Shown in pieces: positions 5,350 to 7,771 of a stretch of DNA of 7,771 bases. A model generated the notes under the pieces. The model searched no databases. It saw only the letters and a list, made by a program, of their open reading frames with translations, and had not been told where the DNA came from. Positions within the stretch are counted from its first letter, which is position 1; each line of letters opens with the position of its first letter. Source of the DNA: an uncultured Gammaproteobacteria bacterium (GTDB lineage Bacteria; Pseudomonadota; Gammaproteobacteria; GCA-002705445; GCA-002716945); NCBI GenBank assembly GCA_913043035.1, contig CAJWMM010000025.1, positions 1-7,771 of the forward strand. The letters are read 5' to 3'. A program made the position numbers and the translations under genes.

Positions 5350-7771
5350 TTAAAGTGATGTTTTAATTGTTAATAAAAACGTTCGAGGTGACGGCTGAGC
5401 CAGAAATCCCGAAGCATTCGTTCCATAAGTATTACCATTATAATTAGCGCCCTGTGAATACTGCATATCAGGGTCATCACAATGACAATCATCCCACCAC
5501 CACACATTTTGACCTGAGAATGTTATAGTGGTTGCGCCTAGGCCAATTCTCGATGATAAAGCATTTGGCACTGAATATGTTAAAGAAACCTCTCTTAATC
5601 TAAGAGCATCTCTACTATCATATGCGCCCGTCAGACTCCAATAATTCAAAGTTGAATCAGCTGCAGCAGTTCTTGATGGATTACCATTTGCATCTAGATT
5701 ATCAAAATCAAAATGCTTCAAGAATTCATCAGAACCACCCTGTCTAACTTTATATGGTCTATCGCTATTGCTAAAGACCGCACCTTTTGTTTGCGAAATC
5801 AACGCATAAAACCTAAAATCACCAAACGTAATGGTATTGCCTAATGAATAGTTATTTTTTGGTAAAAAAGGACCTCTATACTTAGCATAATCAGAACGCT
5901 TATGAGTTTTATTTGCTGCATCCCATTCGGTTATCAATGTTCCCCATAATCCATTAACTGGATAACCTAGTCTGTGACCACCAACAACATAAACTGAATC
6001 ACCTCCATCTACACCATTGGCATAAATTTTCTGCCAATTGCCCTCGTCTCCTAGTTCAGTAATTTTATTTTCATTTCCATCAATATTAACATTGACATCC
6101 CAACGAAGCTTGCTAGTATTAATCAACGCTGTGTTCAGAGAGAGTTCCCAACCTGAATTCTCAATCTCGCCAATATTAGATAACTGCGATGATGCAAATC
6201 CAGCACTAGGAGGCAATGTTAAGGGAAGAAGCGCATCACTTGTTACATTCTTATATGAAGTAAAGTTTACGCCCACCTTATTATCTAGCAATCCAAGATC
6301 AAAGCCAAACTCTGTTTCAGTAGTAGTCTCAGGCTTTAATTCAGCGTTACCTGGATTATCAGGTGTGACACCAGCTACATTAGCTAGAACAGCAGTTGGT
6401 GTAAATGTTAAGAATTGGTCATAAGCTCCTGGAAATTTTCCTGCTTTACCCCATGCCATTCTTAACTTCAATGTACTTATCGCGCTAGGCACGAAAGCTT
6501 CTTCTGAAATTAAGTATGCAACATCAAATTTTGGAAATTGCTTGAATCCAAAATTCTCTCCAAATGCACTATTACCATCTATACGAAGACCAAAAGAAGT
6601 AAATAGCTTATCTGCTATATCAAATCTATTCTGGAAGAAAACACCAGTATTGATCACCTCATTAGCAAATTCAGCTGAAAATGTTTCAGCACCACCACTT
6701 AAGGTAGTTACACCAGGGCCTGCATATGTTCTACCAGTTCCCATTTGCTGTGTTTCAGTTTCCCAAAAGGTTTGAGTACCAAGTGAAAAGTCACCACCAA
6801 TACCAAAAATGTTATAAGTAAGATTTCCAACATACTCAACATTGAACTTTTGTGACCTACGATACCCAAGAGTCTTTTCGCCTGTTGTACCAACATATAC
6901 ATACTGGTTACCATATGGCATAATTCGCATTTTTTCTTCATCGACTAGATCAAGACCAAATGTAAATTTATTACTTAAATTTTTAGTTGGAGTGTATAGC
7001 AAATTAAAAGCACCATTCCAACGATGAGCATCATTTACCGTTGTAACTTGTCTAATAAAACTAACAGTAGTCCAAGGCTCGCCAAAAGGTCTTTCAGCGG
7101 TAGCATTAAGAGGATTACCCATAAGCATATTCCCCAATAATGCCATCCAATTATTCCCAGCTTGAATAGGATTTGTTACATTTTTTGAGAAAGATGTATT
7201 CACACCTAATTGCCACTTACTGGATGGAATCCAACGTAGGTTCAATCTTAAGTTTGTTCTTTCAGCGCTATTAGGCTTAAGTGATCCTTCTTCTGAGCTA
7301 AAACCAGCACCAAAGAAATATGTAACATCTTGTCCACCACCTTGAGCTGTTAGGTCTAAGTTATTTATCTGCCCATTCTCAATAAAATCATTTGCGTCAA
7401 GCGCTTGGGTACCATCTGTACCTTTAAATTTTGGTTTTAATGTTGTTGCAAAGTTTTCTCTAAGACGATTATATCCAGTTGAAGTTGTGACGGTGAATGA
7501 AGGTTTTGTATTTAATTTTCCACGCTTTGTAAAAATTTGAATAACACCATTTGAAGCCTCAGCACCAAACATTGTTGCTGCAGCTGCACCTTTAAGAACT
7601 TCAATTCTTTCAATTTCTTCAGGATTAATATCAGCAAGGCGATCTTCACCACCACCACCACTAAAGTAGCAACAAGCATTCCCAGCCATCCATCCCCATT
7701 CATTTTTGTTAGCATCAACACGAACACCATCAATATAAACCACAGGTCTTTGCTCTAGGCTAAAACTATTT
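5350..7771 (-). CDS. SusC/RagA-like TonB-dependent receptor (5' end outside window)
   Basis: The C-terminal 806 codons of a SusC-type receptor, an outer-membrane barrel that imports ligands using TonB energy together with its SusD partner. The frame is open to the window edge: upstream of the GTG at 7743 it continues as NSFSLEQRP into VVYIDGVRVD, a conserved plug segment, so that GTG is an internal Val codon and not the start. The plug shows the SusC signature DINPEEIERIEVLKGAAAA (7630-7573) and then SNGVIQIFTKRGK. The rest is a beta-barrel with alternating strands, ELKPETTTETEFGFDLGL and a C-terminal PSPRTFLLTIKTSL. About 200 residues are missing: signal peptide, carboxypeptidase-regulatory-like domain, TonB box and the start of the plug. 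All four cysteines visible fall in CC (plug) and CHC (near the C-terminus). The last residue is Leu rather than the frequent terminal Phe. susD follows after 18 bp. Confidence 0.95.
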   Translation of the reverse strand, partial: NSFSLEQRPVVYIDGVRVDANKNEWGWMAGNACCYFSGGGGEDRLADINPEEIERIEVLKGAAAATMFGAEASNGVIQIFTKRGKLNTKPSFTVTTSTGYNRLRENFATTLKPKFKGTDGTQALDANDFIENGQINNLDLTAQGGGQDVTYFFGAGFSSEEGSLKPNSAERTNLRLNLRWIPSSKWQLGVNTSFSKNVTNPIQAGNNWMALLGNMLMGNPLNATAERPFGEPWTTVSFIRQVTTVNDAHRWNGAFNLLYTPTKNLSNKFTFGLDLVDEEKMRIMPYGNQYVYVGTTGEKTLGYRRSQKFNVEYVGNLTYNIFGIGGDFSLGTQTFWETETQQMGTGRTYAGPGVTTLSGGAETFSAEFANEVINTGVFFQNRFDIADKLFTSFGLRIDGNSAFGENFGFKQFPKFDVAYLISEEAFVPSAISTLKLRMAWGKAGKFPGAYDQFLTFTPTAVLANVAGVTPDNPGNAELKPETTTETEFGFDLGLLDNKVGVNFTSYKNVTSDALLPLTLPPSAGFASSQLSNIGEIENSGWELSLNTALINTSKLRWDVNVNIDGNENKITELGDEGNWQKIYANGVDGGDSVYVVGGHRLGYPVNGLWGTLITEWDAANKTHKRSDYAKYRGPFLPKNNYSLGNTITFGDFRFYALISQTKGAVFSNSDRPYKVRQGGSDEFLKHFDFDNLDANGNPSRTAAADSTLNYWSLTGAYDSRDALRLREVSLTYSVPNALSSRIGLGATTITFSGQNVWWWDDCHCDDPDMQYSQGANYNGNTYGTNASGFLAQPSPRTFLLTIKTSL
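7647..7661. repeat. Short CAC triplet run in the susC plug
   Basis: Five CAC units in a row on the plus strand, read as GGT glycine codons on the coding strand. They encode most of a Gly4 stretch next to the plug's CC pair. The run is short and probably a flexible glycine loop, though triplet runs can change length between strains. Confidence 0.45.

Noticed and set aside
6038..6424. 128-aa plus-strand open frame antisense to susC
   Set aside because: Opposite a clear beta-barrel coding region, Ser/Pro-rich and featureless; a shadow frame.
7512..7733. 73-aa minus-strand frame in the plug region
   Set aside because: Out of frame with the SusC signature motifs it overlaps; its Leu/Val-rich repetitive translation is an artefact of the alternative frame.

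Overview
The window looks like a piece of an AT-rich Gram-negative chromosome from the Bacteroidota/FCB side of the bacterial tree. The evidence is a SusC-type TonB-dependent outer-membrane receptor paired with a SusD-type surface lipoprotein, together with a membrane-anchored multihaem cytochrome c and an exported prolyl-oligopeptidase-family (S9) peptidase. The low GC, the short SusD (434 aa), and protein variants that remind me of marine FCB lineages (Marinimicrobia/SAR406 or Gemmatimonadota-like) suggest an environmental, probably marine organism. That placement is an impression from memory and no search was run.

All genes read on the minus strand, so transcription runs from high to low coordinates. 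(1) 7771-5350: susC-like receptor, truncated by the window edge. Its frame is open to the last base, so the signal peptide, N-terminal domain and start of the plug lie outside. (2) 5331-4027: susD-like lipoprotein, 18 bp after susC and with a good Shine-Dalgarno sequence. (3) 4026-3832: a 195-bp gap holding a possible sigma70-like promoter, a bulged stem-loop and a strong intrinsic terminator that ends only about 20 nt before the next start codon. (4) 3831-2401: pentahaem cytochrome c with an N-terminal membrane anchor. (5) 2375-36: exported DPP-IV-like S9 peptidase, 25 bp downstream of the cytochrome gene. (6) 21-1: the first seven codons of another gene with a perfect Shine-Dalgarno sequence, 14 bp after the peptidase gene.

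Two transcription units are likely: susCD, ending at the terminator, and cytochrome-peptidase-next gene. A reasonable inference is that SusCD imports a ligand (peptides are possible, given the peptidase) while the peptidase trims proline-containing peptides in the periplasm. Why a multihaem cytochrome sits in the same unit is unclear.

The points most worth a second look are: the four cysteines of the SusC protein, confined to one CC pair in the plug and one CHC motif near the C-terminus; the terminator inside what should be the cytochrome leader; the CC-containing replacement of the usual DPP-IV double-glutamate motif in the peptidase; and a 20-bp perfect palindrome inside the peptidase gene. 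I saw no tRNA, rRNA, CRISPR array, insertion sequence or phage gene.
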